Assembly: GCA_030524205.1 (NCBI GenBank)
Contig: JAUNGZ010000005.1
Coordinates: forward strand, 1 to 64,000
Length of the DNA: 64,000 nucleotides
Origin: Eubacteriales bacterium
Lineage (GTDB): Bacteria > Bacillota > Clostridia > Oscillospirales > Butyricicoccaceae
Reading direction: 5' to 3'
Shown here: piece by piece, positions 5,981 through 14,820 of the stretch
Layout: every line of letters starts with the position of its first letter
Position numbering within the stretch: the stretch's first letter is position 1
Translations under genes and position numbers: made by a program
The notes under the pieces: generated by a model
Seen by the model: the letters and a program-made list of their open reading frames with translations, nothing else
What the model was told of the DNA's origin: nothing
Databases searched by the model: none

Positions 5981-8900
5981 ATGAAGTGGGAAAACCTTCT
6001 GTTTAATCTGGTGCAGATCGGGCTGACGGTGTCGGCGGCTGCGCTGCTGCCGCTCATTTTACGCCGCGTGCTCAAAAAGCGCTATCCCGCGCGGGCGATG
6101 TGTCTGGTGTGGGCGCTTTTGGCCGTGCGGCTGCTGGTGCCGGTGCAGCTTACCCTGCCCGAGCCGCCGGTGCAGGTCACGCCGCGCACAAATTATGTGG
6201 TGCTGCGTCAAAACGATCCCGTTTCACAGGTCGTCCAGCCGGAAACGGGCGCGGCGCCTAAGGCCGGGTGGGTAACGGCGTCCGAGTTTATCGAGCTGCG
6301 CGAAAGCGGGCAGACGCCTGCTCTGGCGCTGACGCTGGGCGGCGTTTTGGCGCTGTGCTGGCTGTGCGGCGGCGCGCTGTTCGCGGCGGAACAGGTGCTG
6401 GCGTACCGCCGGTTCCGGCGCAAACTGAACAGCGGCGCGCATCCGGTGGAAAGCCAAGCCCTGCGCGCGATATTTGACGGGCAGAAACGCGCCCTCGGCG
6501 TCCGGCGGGACATCCCGCTGCTGGTCTCCCCGGCGGCGGACTGCCCGATGCTGGCGGGTTTCCTAAAGCCTGCGCTCTACCTGCCGGACGAAAGCCTGTC
6601 CGCGCAGGACGCGGCGTTCATCTTCCGGCACGAGCTGACGCACCACAAGCACGGCGACCTGTGGCTCAAGCTGCTGCTCGTGCTGGCGCGGGCGGTCCAG
6701 TGGTTCAACCCGCTGATTCACCTGATGGCGCGCTTCGCGCAGGAGGATATCGAGCTGGCGTGCGACGACGCGGTCGCCAAGGATATGGACGGAGCGGCGC
6801 GGCGCGCCTACGGCGAAACGATTTTGCGCTCGGCCGCGGCGCAGGCGAAAAAGCGTGCGCTGGTTTCGTGCTTTACCGGAGATAAGGAGACGCTGATGCG
6901 CAGATTTGAGGGTCTTTTTGACAAAAATGTAAAAAAACGCGGCGTGGCGCTCGTGCTGGCGGTCGCCGTGCTGGTCGGCACGCTCGGCTGCGCGTTTTCT
7001 GTGGGTGGGAGCAAGGCCGCGCTGACGCGGGACGAAATGCTGCGCTTGGCTTCCGCCGCCGCCGAGGCAAAGCTGACGGGCGGGTTCACCCGCTATACGG
7101 TCGTGCCCGAGCAGGACACCGCGCTGTTGGTTTTTGCGCAGGACGGCCGGGACGGTGAGGACGCGCTTGAAACGCGCGTCGCCGAACGGTTGTATTTCGA
7201 AAACGCCGCGGACGGCTGGCGCGCCGCGAAAAGCGAGATCGTTGCCGATAAGGCCGACAGCCTCGCGCATTTCCGCATGCTGTATGAGAACGACCTCGGC
7301 CTGCCCGAGCAGGGGCTCCTCTCCTATCTGGAGGGCGGCAAGGCCGAGACGGTGCGCGAGTGGGACGCGACGGGCGACGGCGAAAACGACATGACCGAAA
7401 CGCGGTACACGTTCGCGGACGGCAGCGTGCTCACCCTGACGAACGGGCAGGACTGGACGGATGAAAACGGCGAAAACAACCGCACCGCCGCCGACCTTGC
7501 GCAGCAGTATGCCCGCGCGGTGTATTACAAGTCGGTCTGGCCGCTGTACCCGGTGCTGTCCGGGGACGGACAGCAGGCGCTGGCCGACCATCAGCGGAGC
7601 ATTGCCGGCAGCGAGCCGGACGGCGTGTGGTACACCAAGTTCGGCGGCTCGTCGCCGTCGTTCCGCAATTATGTCATCGTGCCGACGGGAGAGCCGGATT
7701 CCGCCATCGTTGTGTTTCAGGAGTATGGCGGCGGCACGTCGGACGTCCGCAGCGCGAATAAGGTGGTGATCGGCAAAGAGAACGGCCGCTCGGTCATCAC
7801 CGGATTTGAAGAATACGACATGCACATGTCGTGGATGCTGACGGAAATGAAGCCGCGGAAGGCGGAGCTGACAAAGCGCGAGCTGTTTCTTATGTATTAC
7901 ACGACCGGCTTGCCGTGGCCCGACTTGTATTACGGAAATACCGGAGAAAGATTGGAGACCAGCTTCAACGGCGCGCCGCTGACGGCGCTTTTGCAGCCGG
8001 TGAGCGCGGCAGAAACTGTTTTCAACTATTTTGGCGAGCAGGTGGAGCATGTTGAAGGCACTTACCATGAAATGCGCACGGAAAGCTGGCTCGCCGGTGT
8101 CGAGCTGCTCTCGCAGAGCGGCGCCGAAGCGGTTGTCCGTCTGTCGTTTACCGACGGCTCGACGCCGTTAAATGTGCAGATGCGTAAGGACAGCGGCTAT
8201 TGGCTGCCCTGTGGCATTGCCGCGCAGTACGATAGCGATATCGCCGTTTCCGCGTATCCCGACGGCGCGCGCACCGGCACGCCGCTGCCCACCGGCGAAA
8301 CGGTGGAAGCGGCGGTTGCCGCCGCGAACGGCGACATCCCCGTTCTGTCCGAGGGCGCGCGCATCAAGATCGAAGCGGCCGGCGGCAAGACGGAGGCGCT
8401 CGACCTCGCGCTGTCCGACCGGATTCTTCGTGCGGACGGCACGCCGCAGTACGACGACCGCGTGACGCATACCGCGACGCTGCGCAGCGTCATGGAAAAG
8501 GATTCGACCGCGGCGTATTACACGGTGGAGAAAAATCCCGCGGAGGTGCTGGCTTCGACGCTGACGCGCTATACCTACCGCGGTGTGACGCTTGCATACG
8601 AGTGGAACGGCACGCCCTATACGGCCGCCTTCGTGTTCCGCACGGAGAACCCGGACGTGCCCGAGGACGTGGAGGCGACCGCCGCAGTGCGCACGATCGA
8701 CAGCGCCGCGTATACAAACCCGGTTTACGGCTATACGCTGACCCTGTCGGACAGCTTTGTGGGGGACGGCTATATCGACGAAAGGGATCCGGCGAACGTC
8801 ATATTCGGCCTGCGGTTCGCGTCGGGAAATGATCCGGAAAGCGAGTTCCGGGGCGGTACGGTGATGAATATTGCCATGGACCTGACCGCGCTGTTCAAAC

Positions 8901-9967
8901 GGAATTTCGGAGAGAACTGGACGGCGGGCTTTCCGGTGCCCTGCGTGGAGCTCGCCCAGCGGGACGGTCTGGTGTGGTACGCCGCGCTGGCCTCGGACGT
9001 GCAGTACGACCCGGCGGATACCGCAAAGGCCGCGGCTTACCAAAAGCTGTACGCCGCCGCGAGCGCGCTGGGCGGAAACGCGCTGTCGTTCGGCGGGCAA
9101 ACTGAGGTGCAGCGGCGGGACTGCGCCGCGCTCCGCCTGCAAAAACAGGGCGAAGCCTATGCGTACAGCCGCAGCGGGACGGGAGACGGCCCTTATCTCA
9201 ATGCCTGCGAGGTCACGCCGTCGGCGGATAATGCCTGCACGGTGCGGGTCGAGTGGAGCAACCTGAAAGGGGATTACTTTTTCCATACGGTCGAGCGGGT
9301 GCGGTTTGACGACGCAAACGCGCTGACCCCGTCCCATGCCGAGACGCTGCTCGACACGTCGGACGGCGTGCGCTCGCTGGCGGATTTCCAAACGGCGTTC
9401 GGCGGCTCTTCCGGCGCGCGGCTTCCGGTGTGGACGCTGGAGGGGCTGGAAGCGCTCGGCGCGATAGCGGCAGCGCCCGCGTCAACCGAAACGCCCGATT
9501 TAAAAACGCCTGAAGCGTGCGCGGCGTACACGCTGCACCTGACCGGCGGCACATGGAGCGCGGCCGCCGCGCCGGGGGCGCAGGACGAGGAATGCCGCCT
9601 GCGCTACGAATGGCGGGACGGCGCGGTCAGCCTTCATATGCAGCGCGTGCGGCTTGCGGGGGATTCGCCCGTGCTTTGGCTGCCGTTCGGCTGGCAGACG
9701 GACGACGGGCAGGGCGCCGTGCCGCAGTATCCGCCGTACATCGAGGTGCTCGCGCGCGCGATTTCGTACTACCCCGACCGCACAACGGGCGAGCTGTTCT
9801 CCTATCTGGACTATGGCTTTGCGGACGGCGCCTACGCCGAGGGCATCTTCGCCGAGCTGGACAAGCGCTGGCAGGCCGATCCGGACGCGGTAACGCGGGC
9901 CGCGGCCTCCTTCGGCGGGCTGACACAGGCGGCTTGGGAAGAGCATCTGCATAACCGGAATAAGTAA
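5981..9967 (+). CDS. BlaR1-like M56 membrane metalloprotease with giant extracellular region
   Basis: M56 proteases sense an outside signal and inactivate the BlaI-type repressor. Residues 1-345 form the membrane protease part, with hydrophobic segments near 1-20, 38-58, 105-130 and 327-345. The zinc motif is HELTH (His217, Glu218, His221), followed by an LACDD glutamate/aspartate motif. The rest, about 980 residues, is predicted to be outside the cell. BlaR1 proteins are normally near 600 residues and end in a penicillin-binding domain; I did not find a convincing SxxK...KTG set here. The region seems to hold several unidentified beta-rich units. A beta-lactam role is therefore doubtful, and the ligand is unknown. 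Confidence 0.85.
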   Translation: MKWENLLFNLVQIGLTVSAAALLPLILRRVLKKRYPARAMCLVWALLAVRLLVPVQLTLPEPPVQVTPRTNYVVLRQNDPVSQVVQPETGAAPKAGWVTASEFIELRESGQTPALALTLGGVLALCWLCGGALFAAEQVLAYRRFRRKLNSGAHPVESQALRAIFDGQKRALGVRRDIPLLVSPAADCPMLAGFLKPALYLPDESLSAQDAAFIFRHELTHHKHGDLWLKLLLVLARAVQWFNPLIHLMARFAQEDIELACDDAVAKDMDGAARRAYGETILRSAAAQAKKRALVSCFTGDKETLMRRFEGLFDKNVKKRGVALVLAVAVLVGTLGCAFSVGGSKAALTRDEMLRLASAAAEAKLTGGFTRYTVVPEQDTALLVFAQDGRDGEDALETRVAERLYFENAADGWRAAKSEIVADKADSLAHFRMLYENDLGLPEQGLLSYLEGGKAETVREWDATGDGENDMTETRYTFADGSVLTLTNGQDWTDENGENNRTAADLAQQYARAVYYKSVWPLYPVLSGDGQQALADHQRSIAGSEPDGVWYTKFGGSSPSFRNYVIVPTGEPDSAIVVFQEYGGGTSDVRSANKVVIGKENGRSVITGFEEYDMHMSWMLTEMKPRKAELTKRELFLMYYTTGLPWPDLYYGNTGERLETSFNGAPLTALLQPVSAAETVFNYFGEQVEHVEGTYHEMRTESWLAGVELLSQSGAEAVVRLSFTDGSTPLNVQMRKDSGYWLPCGIAAQYDSDIAVSAYPDGARTGTPLPTGETVEAAVAAANGDIPVLSEGARIKIEAAGGKTEALDLALSDRILRADGTPQYDDRVTHTATLRSVMEKDSTAAYYTVEKNPAEVLASTLTRYTYRGVTLAYEWNGTPYTAAFVFRTENPDVPEDVEATAAVRTIDSAAYTNPVYGYTLTLSDSFVGDGYIDERDPANVIFGLRFASGNDPESEFRGGTVMNIAMDLTALFKRNFGENWTAGFPVPCVELAQRDGLVWYAALASDVQYDPADTAKAAAYQKLYAAASALGGNALSFGGQTEVQRRDCAALRLQKQGEAYAYSRSGTGDGPYLNACEVTPSADNACTVRVEWSNLKGDYFFHTVERVRFDDANALTPSHAETLLDTSDGVRSLADFQTAFGGSSGARLPVWTLEGLEALGAIAAAPASTETPDLKTPEACAAYTLHLTGGTWSAAAAPGAQDEECRLRYEWRDGAVSLHMQRVRLAGDSPVLWLPFGWQTDDGQGAVPQYPPYIEVLARAISYYPDRTTGELFSYLDYGFADGAYAEGIFAELDKRWQADPDAVTRAAASFGGLTQAAWEEHLHNRNK

Positions 9968-9980
9968 AACGCAATAAAAG

Positions 9981-10009
9981 AAGGCGCGGCGGCCGGCCGC
10001 GCCTTTTTT
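9981..10009 (+). terminator. Terminator after the M56 gene
   Basis: AAGGCGCGGC and GCCGCGCCTT form a stem around GGCCG and run into TTTTTT, ending the blaI-M56 transcript. Confidence 0.85.
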
Positions 10010-10032
10010 GTCGAAAAAAACGCAGTGGGGGG

Positions 10033-10061
10033 TTGCACGGGGACGGAAATCTGGGTACAAT
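10033..10061 (+). promoter_or_regulatory. Promoter of the EAL-domain gene
   Basis: TTGCAC (10033-10038) and TACAAT (10056-10061) with a 17-base spacer lie about 40 bases before the start codon. Confidence 0.55.
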
Positions 10062-10098
10062 GTACTAAGTACATAAAGTATACGGGGAGGTGCTGTTT

Positions 10099-11784
10099 TT
10101 GGGCAGCTACACCGGCGTTATGCGGCAAGAGCCGTTTCTGGCCGTCAACAGCGCTTCGTCGCTGAAATTATATGCGGTTTATGAGGGCGCGACCGGGCGG
10201 CGCGTGTACGCGCCGCAGATGGAAACCGTTTTCGCGTGCCGGTTTGACGCCTCGCGCGACCTGCTCGACTTGCTGCAAGACCCCGCTCTGGTCAGCCGGG
10301 ATGATCTGGCCGATGTGACGCGAGAGATCGCTGCGCTGCGCGGCGGCCGTTCCGACGCGGATTTTTACGCCCGCCTTCGCATGCGCGGCGGCGGCGAGCA
10401 CCTGTTCCGCATCATTTTCTGCGGGTATGAGCGCACGGACGGCAGCCGGGACCGGTGCGTTTTGTTTATCGACGCGGAAAAGGAGCGGGCGCTGCATAAC
10501 GAACTGAAATATCTGACGCAGTATGACCCGCTGACCGGGCTGTTCAATCAGCATTCGTTCTGCCAGCGCGCGCAGGAGCTGATCCGCGCGGATGCGGACG
10601 AGCAGTATGTGATCATCCGCACGAATATTGAAAAATTCAAGATCATCAATGAGATGTTCGGCATGGAGCGGGGCGACGCGCTGCTGTGCCGCATGGTCGA
10701 CGTCAGCCGCGAATTGCAGACAAAGCTGGCGGGCAGGTCGGTGTTCGGGCGTATCCGCGCGGATATTTTTGCCTGCTGCTGCCCGAACACGGAGGACAAT
10801 ATCCGGCTGGTTATTGAAAAAACGCAGCGGGAAATCGCGCATTACATTCCGGACTATGAAACAAGGGTGGATTTCGGCCTGTACGTGGTCGAGGATCTCG
10901 ACGAACCGGTTGAACATATGGTCGACCGCGCCAATATGGCAATGCAGACGATACGCGGCAATTATCTGCAAAACTACGCATATTATGACGATGCGCTCCG
11001 CAAAAACGTGCTCGGGGAGCAATATATTGTCAGCGAGATGGGCGCGGCCCTGCGGCGCGGGCAGTTCCACATCGTCATCCAGCCCAAATGCGACATCCGC
11101 ACGGGGGAGCCGATCGGCGGCGAGGTGCTTGTCCGCTGGAAGCATCCGTCGCTGGGCATGATCCCGCCGGACCGGTTTGTGCCGATCTTTGAAAAGACCA
11201 ACTTCATCTATAAGCTCGACTGCTTCGTATGGGAGGAGGCCTGCCGCGAGCTTTGCCGCCAGAGGGAGGCCGGCCTGCGGGTGCTGCCCCTGTCGGTCAA
11301 TCTGTCGCGTATGGATTTGCAGCGGCCCGACCTGCTGGAAACGCTCAATGGGCTGGTTCGCCGGTATGAAATACCGACCGAATGGTTCAAGCTGGAGATC
11401 ACCGAGAGCGGCGAAACGCCCGATGTGGCCGCCATGCTGCACACGGTCGACACCCTGCACGAGGCGGGCTTCGAGATCCTGCTGGACGATTTCGGCAGCG
11501 CGTATTCTACCTTCAACGTGCTGCACGGCATCCGGCTGGGCGGGCTGAAAATCGACCTGCGCTCACTCACCGCCCGGTCGCTGACGGGCGAGCGGGTGGA
11601 GCAGCTGCTCGCCTCCTTCGTCTATATGGCAGACCGAATCGGCATTCCCACCGTGATCGAGGGCGTGGAAACGCTGGCGCAGGTCGACTGTGCGCGTCAG
11701 GCGGGCATACGGTACGCGCAGGGATACTATTTTTATAAGCCCCTGCCGGCCGGCGAATACCGTGCGCTGCTCGCTGAAGAATAA
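10099..11784 (+). CDS. Cyclic-di-GMP phosphodiesterase with degenerate GGDEF and EAL domains
   Basis: The protein has an N-terminal PAS-like region (about 1-135), a GGDEF-type domain (about 136-295) and an EAL domain (about 315-560). The GGDEF signature is replaced by RADIF (220-224), so cyclase activity is unlikely. The EAL active site looks intact: EVLVRW with Glu342, EITES, LDDFGSAYS with Asp463, KIDLRS and EGVET. I expect it to cleave c-di-GMP, with the dead GGDEF domain as a possible GTP sensor. No membrane segment is seen. GGGGAGG overlaps the GTG at 10090, so the TTG at 10099 is the better-spaced start; ATG at 10120 is an alternative. Confidence 0.9.
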   Translation: MGSYTGVMRQEPFLAVNSASSLKLYAVYEGATGRRVYAPQMETVFACRFDASRDLLDLLQDPALVSRDDLADVTREIAALRGGRSDADFYARLRMRGGGEHLFRIIFCGYERTDGSRDRCVLFIDAEKERALHNELKYLTQYDPLTGLFNQHSFCQRAQELIRADADEQYVIIRTNIEKFKIINEMFGMERGDALLCRMVDVSRELQTKLAGRSVFGRIRADIFACCCPNTEDNIRLVIEKTQREIAHYIPDYETRVDFGLYVVEDLDEPVEHMVDRANMAMQTIRGNYLQNYAYYDDALRKNVLGEQYIVSEMGAALRRGQFHIVIQPKCDIRTGEPIGGEVLVRWKHPSLGMIPPDRFVPIFEKTNFIYKLDCFVWEEACRELCRQREAGLRVLPLSVNLSRMDLQRPDLLETLNGLVRRYEIPTEWFKLEITESGETPDVAAMLHTVDTLHEAGFEILLDDFGSAYSTFNVLHGIRLGGLKIDLRSLTARSLTGERVEQLLASFVYMADRIGIPTVIEGVETLAQVDCARQAGIRYAQGYYFYKPLPAGEYRALLAEE

Positions 11785-11798
11785 TGGAAATCTTTTGC

Positions 11799-11828
11799 TT
11801 GACAAGCGGCTTTGTCCCGTGATACGAT
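11799..11828 (+). promoter_or_regulatory. Promoter of the oadB leader
   Basis: TTGACA (11799-11804) and TACGAT (11823-11828) are separated by 18 bases. They place the transcript start at the head of a ~200-base structured leader. Confidence 0.7.
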
Positions 11829-11830
11829 AC

Positions 11831-11975
11831 AGCAAAGAACAAAGGGGAGTAGTCGGCGCGTCCTTGGGCCGCGCGGTGAAGTCAACAAGCATGTGCGCGG
11901 CGTTCGATCGCGCTCTGGCTTTGCATGAAACGACCAGACCTGTGTTTCCGAAGGGAGACGCAGGTCTGTTTTTTT
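11831..11975 (+). promoter_or_regulatory. Candidate yybP-ykoY-type (Mn2+) riboswitch with terminator
   Basis: The leader contains AAAGGGGAGTAG (11840-11851) and GTCAACA (11881-11887), both remembered landmarks of yybP-ykoY aptamers. A closing helix can form from GCAAAG (11832-11837) and CTTTGC (11919-11924). A terminator hairpin follows, CAGACCTG...CAGGTCTG then T7 (11935-11975). Reduced or raised readthrough would control the transport genes behind it. The class is assigned from memory of the consensus. A sodium-responsive class is the main alternative, because the downstream gene is a sodium-pump subunit. Confidence 0.62.
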
Positions 11976-12035
11976 ATACGCAGGCGCATCGCCGGGCCGT
12001 CCCGGCGGGCATGATGAGGGAAAGAGGTGTTTTTT

Positions 12036-13163
12036 ATGGCGTTCTTATGGGAAGGCTTGGCGCTGCTGACATGGAAGCAGGTCGTTATGTTCGCCGTCGG
12101 CGGGCTGCTGATCTGGCTGGCGATCCGGAAAAAGTATGAGCCCGCGCTGCTGCTGCCCATGGGCTTCGGCGCGATTCTGGTCAACCTGCCGCTGTCGGGC
12201 GTGCTCAACCAGATGACCGAGGGCGTGGGCGAGACGCACGGCATCATCCAGTGGCTGTTTGAAAACGGCATCGGTATATCGGAGGCGTTCCCGCTGCTGC
12301 TGTTCATCGGCATCGGCGCGATGATCGACTTCGGCCCGCTTTTGGCAAACCCCAAGCTGTTTCTGTTCGGCGCGGCGGCGCAGGTGGGTATTTTTCTGAC
12401 GGTCATCGTCGCGGCGGCGCTGGGCTTCGATATCCGCGACGCGGCCGCCATCGGCGTGATCGGCGCGGCGGACGGGCCGACAAGCCTTTTGGTTTCGCAG
12501 GTGCTGGGCAGTAAATATGTAGGCGCGATCGCGGTGGCGGCGTACAGCTACATGGCGCTCGTGCCGATCATCCAGCCGTTCGCCGTCAAGCTGGTGACGA
12601 CCCAAAAGGAGCGCGCCATGCACATGCCCTACGCGGCGGATAAGGTCAGCCGCCGCACGCGCATTTTGTTCCCCATCGTCGTAACGATGGTGGCGGGCTT
12701 TGTCGCGCCGGCGTCGGTGGCGCTCGTGGGATTTTTGATGTTCGGCAATTTGGTCCGCGAATGCGGCGTGCTGAACACCCTGTCCGAAACCGCGCAGCAC
12801 GAGCTGGCTAACCTCATTACGCTGCTGCTGGGGCTGACCATCTCGTTTTCCATGCGCGCCGAGCAGTTTGTCACCAAGGAAACGCTGCTCATCCTGTGTC
12901 TGGGACTGGTCGCGTTCGTGCTCGATTCGGTCGGCGGCGTGCTGTTCGCCAAGATCCTCAACCTGTTCTGCAAAAATAAGGTTAATCCCATGGTCGGCGC
13001 GGCGGGCATTTCGGCGTTCCCGATGTCGGCGCGCGTGATCGAAAAGCTCGGCATGGAGGCCGACCGCACCAACCATCTGCTGATGCACGCGGTCGGCGCG
13101 AACGTCGCCGGGCAGATCGCCTCGGTTGTCGCGGGCGGCGTGATCCTCGGGTTCTTTATGTAA
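12036..13163 (+). CDS. oadB: Sodium-ion-translocating decarboxylase beta subunit (OadB/GcdB family)
   Basis: This 375-residue integral membrane protein couples decarboxylation of a biotin-bound carboxyl group to outward sodium pumping. About nine hydrophobic segments span its length. The family signature GVIGAADGPTSLLVSQVLGS, with the conserved Asp that takes part in sodium binding, lies near the middle, and NPMVGAAGISAFPMSARV is near the C-terminus. The ATG at 12036 is chosen because AAAGAGG lies at proper distance; a GTG at 12027 is too close. A 42-residue OadG-like gene follows 18 bases later. Neither the carboxyltransferase alpha subunit nor a biotin carrier is in the window. Confidence 0.92.
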   Translation: MAFLWEGLALLTWKQVVMFAVGGLLIWLAIRKKYEPALLLPMGFGAILVNLPLSGVLNQMTEGVGETHGIIQWLFENGIGISEAFPLLLFIGIGAMIDFGPLLANPKLFLFGAAAQVGIFLTVIVAAALGFDIRDAAAIGVIGAADGPTSLLVSQVLGSKYVGAIAVAAYSYMALVPIIQPFAVKLVTTQKERAMHMPYAADKVSRRTRILFPIVVTMVAGFVAPASVALVGFLMFGNLVRECGVLNTLSETAQHELANLITLLLGLTISFSMRAEQFVTKETLLILCLGLVAFVLDSVGGVLFAKILNLFCKNKVNPMVGAAGISAFPMSARVIEKLGMEADRTNHLLMHAVGANVAGQIASVVAGGVILGFFM

Positions 13164-13181
13164 GAAAGGAGCGGAAACGAT

Positions 13182-13310
13182 ATGAACGAAGCGGTATCGG
13201 CTGCGGTTGCCCTGCTGGGGCAGGGCATGGCGGGCATTTTCACCGTGCTGGCGGTTATTGCGGCGATCGTTGCGCTGCTCGGCCGGCTGGACCAACCCCC
13301 AAAGCCCTGA
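13182..13310 (+). CDS. OadG-like small membrane subunit (42 residues)
   Basis: AAAGGAG precedes an ATG that opens a 42-codon frame. Residues 8-36 are one hydrophobic helix with the pattern LLGQGMAGIFTVLAVIAAIV, and the short tail is RLDQPPKP. This is the layout of the gamma (OadG) subunit that docks the alpha subunit to the beta subunit of sodium-pumping decarboxylases, reduced to its membrane helix. It directly follows the beta subunit on the same transcript. The match rests on size, topology and position, because the sequence is too short for more. Confidence 0.75.
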   Translation: MNEAVSAAVALLGQGMAGIFTVLAVIAAIVALLGRLDQPPKP

Positions 13311-13326
13311 CGGGATAAAAAGGGGC

Positions 13327-13355
13327 TTGCAAACGCCGTTTGTTTCTGGTATACT
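13327..13355 (+). promoter_or_regulatory. tRNA-Val promoter
   Basis: TTGCAA (13327-13332) and TATACT (13350-13355) with a 17-base spacer end 21 bases before the tRNA. Confidence 0.7.
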
Positions 13356-13376
13356 ATCCAAGTACACGGAATAAAC

Positions 13377-13453
13377 GGAGTTGTAGCTCAGCTGGTCAGA
13401 GCGTTCGCCTCACACGCGAGAGGTCATGGGTTCGAGCCCCCTCAACTCCACCA
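13377..13453 (+). tRNA. tRNA-Val (anticodon CAC), CCA encoded
   Basis: A full cloverleaf is visible. The acceptor stem is GGAGTTG/CAACTCC, and the anticodon loop CTCACAC gives CAC for valine GUG codons. The T-loop is GGTTCGAGCC, the discriminator is A, and CCA is encoded. Its last 12 bases (13442-13453) are repeated at 21328-21339, marking it as the insertion site of the mobile element. Confidence 0.96.
13442..13453 (+). other. Left attachment site (attL core)
   Basis: TCAACTCCACCA, the 3' end of tRNA-Val, recurs exactly at 21328-21339. The identity ends on both sides, which gives a 12-bp core. Confidence 0.8.
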
Positions 13454-13519
13454 TATGAGCCTTACCCGAACACCGTCTATTATAGAAACGGCTTTGCCGT
13501 GACGTTGCGATGGTAAGGA

Positions 13520-13556
13520 AAAAGAGCGTATTGAACAAAATCAATACGCTCTTTTT
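13520..13556. terminator. Terminator after the dGTPase-like gene
   Basis: AAAAGAGCGTATTGA and TCAATACGCTCTTTTT form a long stem. On the reverse strand it ends the dGTPase-like gene. On the forward strand it would stop readthrough from tRNA-Val, whose original terminator was displaced by the insertion. Confidence 0.8.
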
Positions 13557-13569
13557 GTATGAAATATGG

Positions 13570-14808
13570 TTAGCAATCAAAATATTCGTGATAACGTAAT
13601 CTGTCAAGCAAGGTATCATTTAGGTGTAAAGCTCTGCAAATATCAATAAAATAATCATCTGTCATGCTCGCAATAAAATCGGTTACTATATCATCGGGAG
13701 AAGCTGTAATATATCTTTTTTCAAGATCACGATATACGTTTCCTTGAATAGAGTCATTAAGATAATGCTGAAAGACAGGTGAATTATGATTTTTATTTTG
13801 AATATCATTAATCAGTTGTTCGTATAGCAATTGCATTAATGGTTGAATAATTTCAAAATATTGTTCATTTAGATGTTCGTCTTGATAAATAACCTTGTAG
13901 TTTTCCGCTATTAGATCCTTCAAATCATTAAACACCGCTGCGTCCATATTTAGCGCCGGAGATTCGATACTGTTTTTCACCAGGTTGACAACAACATTTG
14001 ATATGATTTCACTATTTTTTGTGCCGATGAGACGCGTTTTTTCAAATTCAGTAGATGTAATAAGATTTGCTTTGTACAAGTCTTGCCGATCCTTTCCGGC
14101 ATATGCAATCATATCACTAATACGAACAACGCATCCTTCTAACGTATTCGGCCTAAGTGACTTATGGTAATCATTTGATAAATAACACTGCTCAAGTGTT
14201 TGATCAAATTCTGAAAAAGAAGCGATAGAGATAGGGGAATATTCTTGATAGACTTTTTCGCCGTTATGAGCAAGAATACCACTTAAGGTTTGTAGGGTCA
14301 AATTAGAAGAAAGAATATAGCGAAAGATGCGCGTACTATGCACATTGTGATTGAAAAATCGTTTCTGGCCACCTCTAATTTGTGTGCCACGCTGATAATT
14401 CTCACTTAAAAACGTTTCTCCTTTATGACCAAAAGGAGTATGCCCCATATCATGCCCCAGAGAAATTGCGTCAATGAGGTCTAAATTAAGACGTAACGCC
14501 CGACCAATGGTACGTGCAATTTTTGATACAAATTGTACATGTAACGCCCGACGAGTTAAGTCATCATTTTTATAAAATGAAAAAACTTGTGTTTTATCTG
14601 CATAACGATTATAAAGAGGGCTATGAATGATCCGATCTACATCATAGGAATATGGTGGTCGAATGATAGCAAAACGCGGCGTATATGATTGTGCTCGGGT
14701 TGCATCTGCATTGTGTGTTGCGTACGGAGATAGCATAGAATCATGGTCTGTATTAACTTGATTCAAATAGCGCTTTTCAGCCGCAGTAAAAGTAAAATAT
14801 TCCGCCAT
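13570..14808 (-). CDS. dGTPase-like HD-domain nucleotide triphosphohydrolase
   Basis: dGTPase-family enzymes hydrolyse dNTPs to nucleosides and tripolyphosphate, and some protect cells by draining dNTPs during phage infection. The 412-residue protein keeps the metal ligands of the HD fold: His90 (RALHVQF), His119-Asp120 (LGHDMGHTPFGHKGE) and Asp232 (RISDMIAYAGKD). The ribosome site is TAGGAGG. The gene is clearly A+T-richer than the surrounding chromosome. It lies 12 bases after an XRE-type regulator on the same strand and at the very edge of the integrated element, a usual place for defence cargo. Activity and substrate are inferred from family only. Confidence 0.88.
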   Translation of the reverse strand: MAEYFTFTAAEKRYLNQVNTDHDSMLSPYATHNADATRAQSYTPRFAIIRPPYSYDVDRIIHSPLYNRYADKTQVFSFYKNDDLTRRALHVQFVSKIARTIGRALRLNLDLIDAISLGHDMGHTPFGHKGETFLSENYQRGTQIRGGQKRFFNHNVHSTRIFRYILSSNLTLQTLSGILAHNGEKVYQEYSPISIASFSEFDQTLEQCYLSNDYHKSLRPNTLEGCVVRISDMIAYAGKDRQDLYKANLITSTEFEKTRLIGTKNSEIISNVVVNLVKNSIESPALNMDAAVFNDLKDLIAENYKVIYQDEHLNEQYFEIIQPLMQLLYEQLINDIQNKNHNSPVFQHYLNDSIQGNVYRDLEKRYITASPDDIVTDFIASMTDDYFIDICRALHLNDTLLDRLRYHEYFDC

Positions 14809-14820
14809 TCTTGTATCCTC

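Noticed and set aside
5981..9967. Beta-lactam sensing role for the M56 protein
   Set aside because: The blaI-M56 pairing suggests it, but I see no penicillin-binding signature in the long C-terminal region and no beta-lactamase gene nearby.
13410..13619. A 69-residue reverse frame across tRNA-Val
   Set aside because: It overlaps the tRNA and the terminator and has no ribosome site or resemblance to known proteins.
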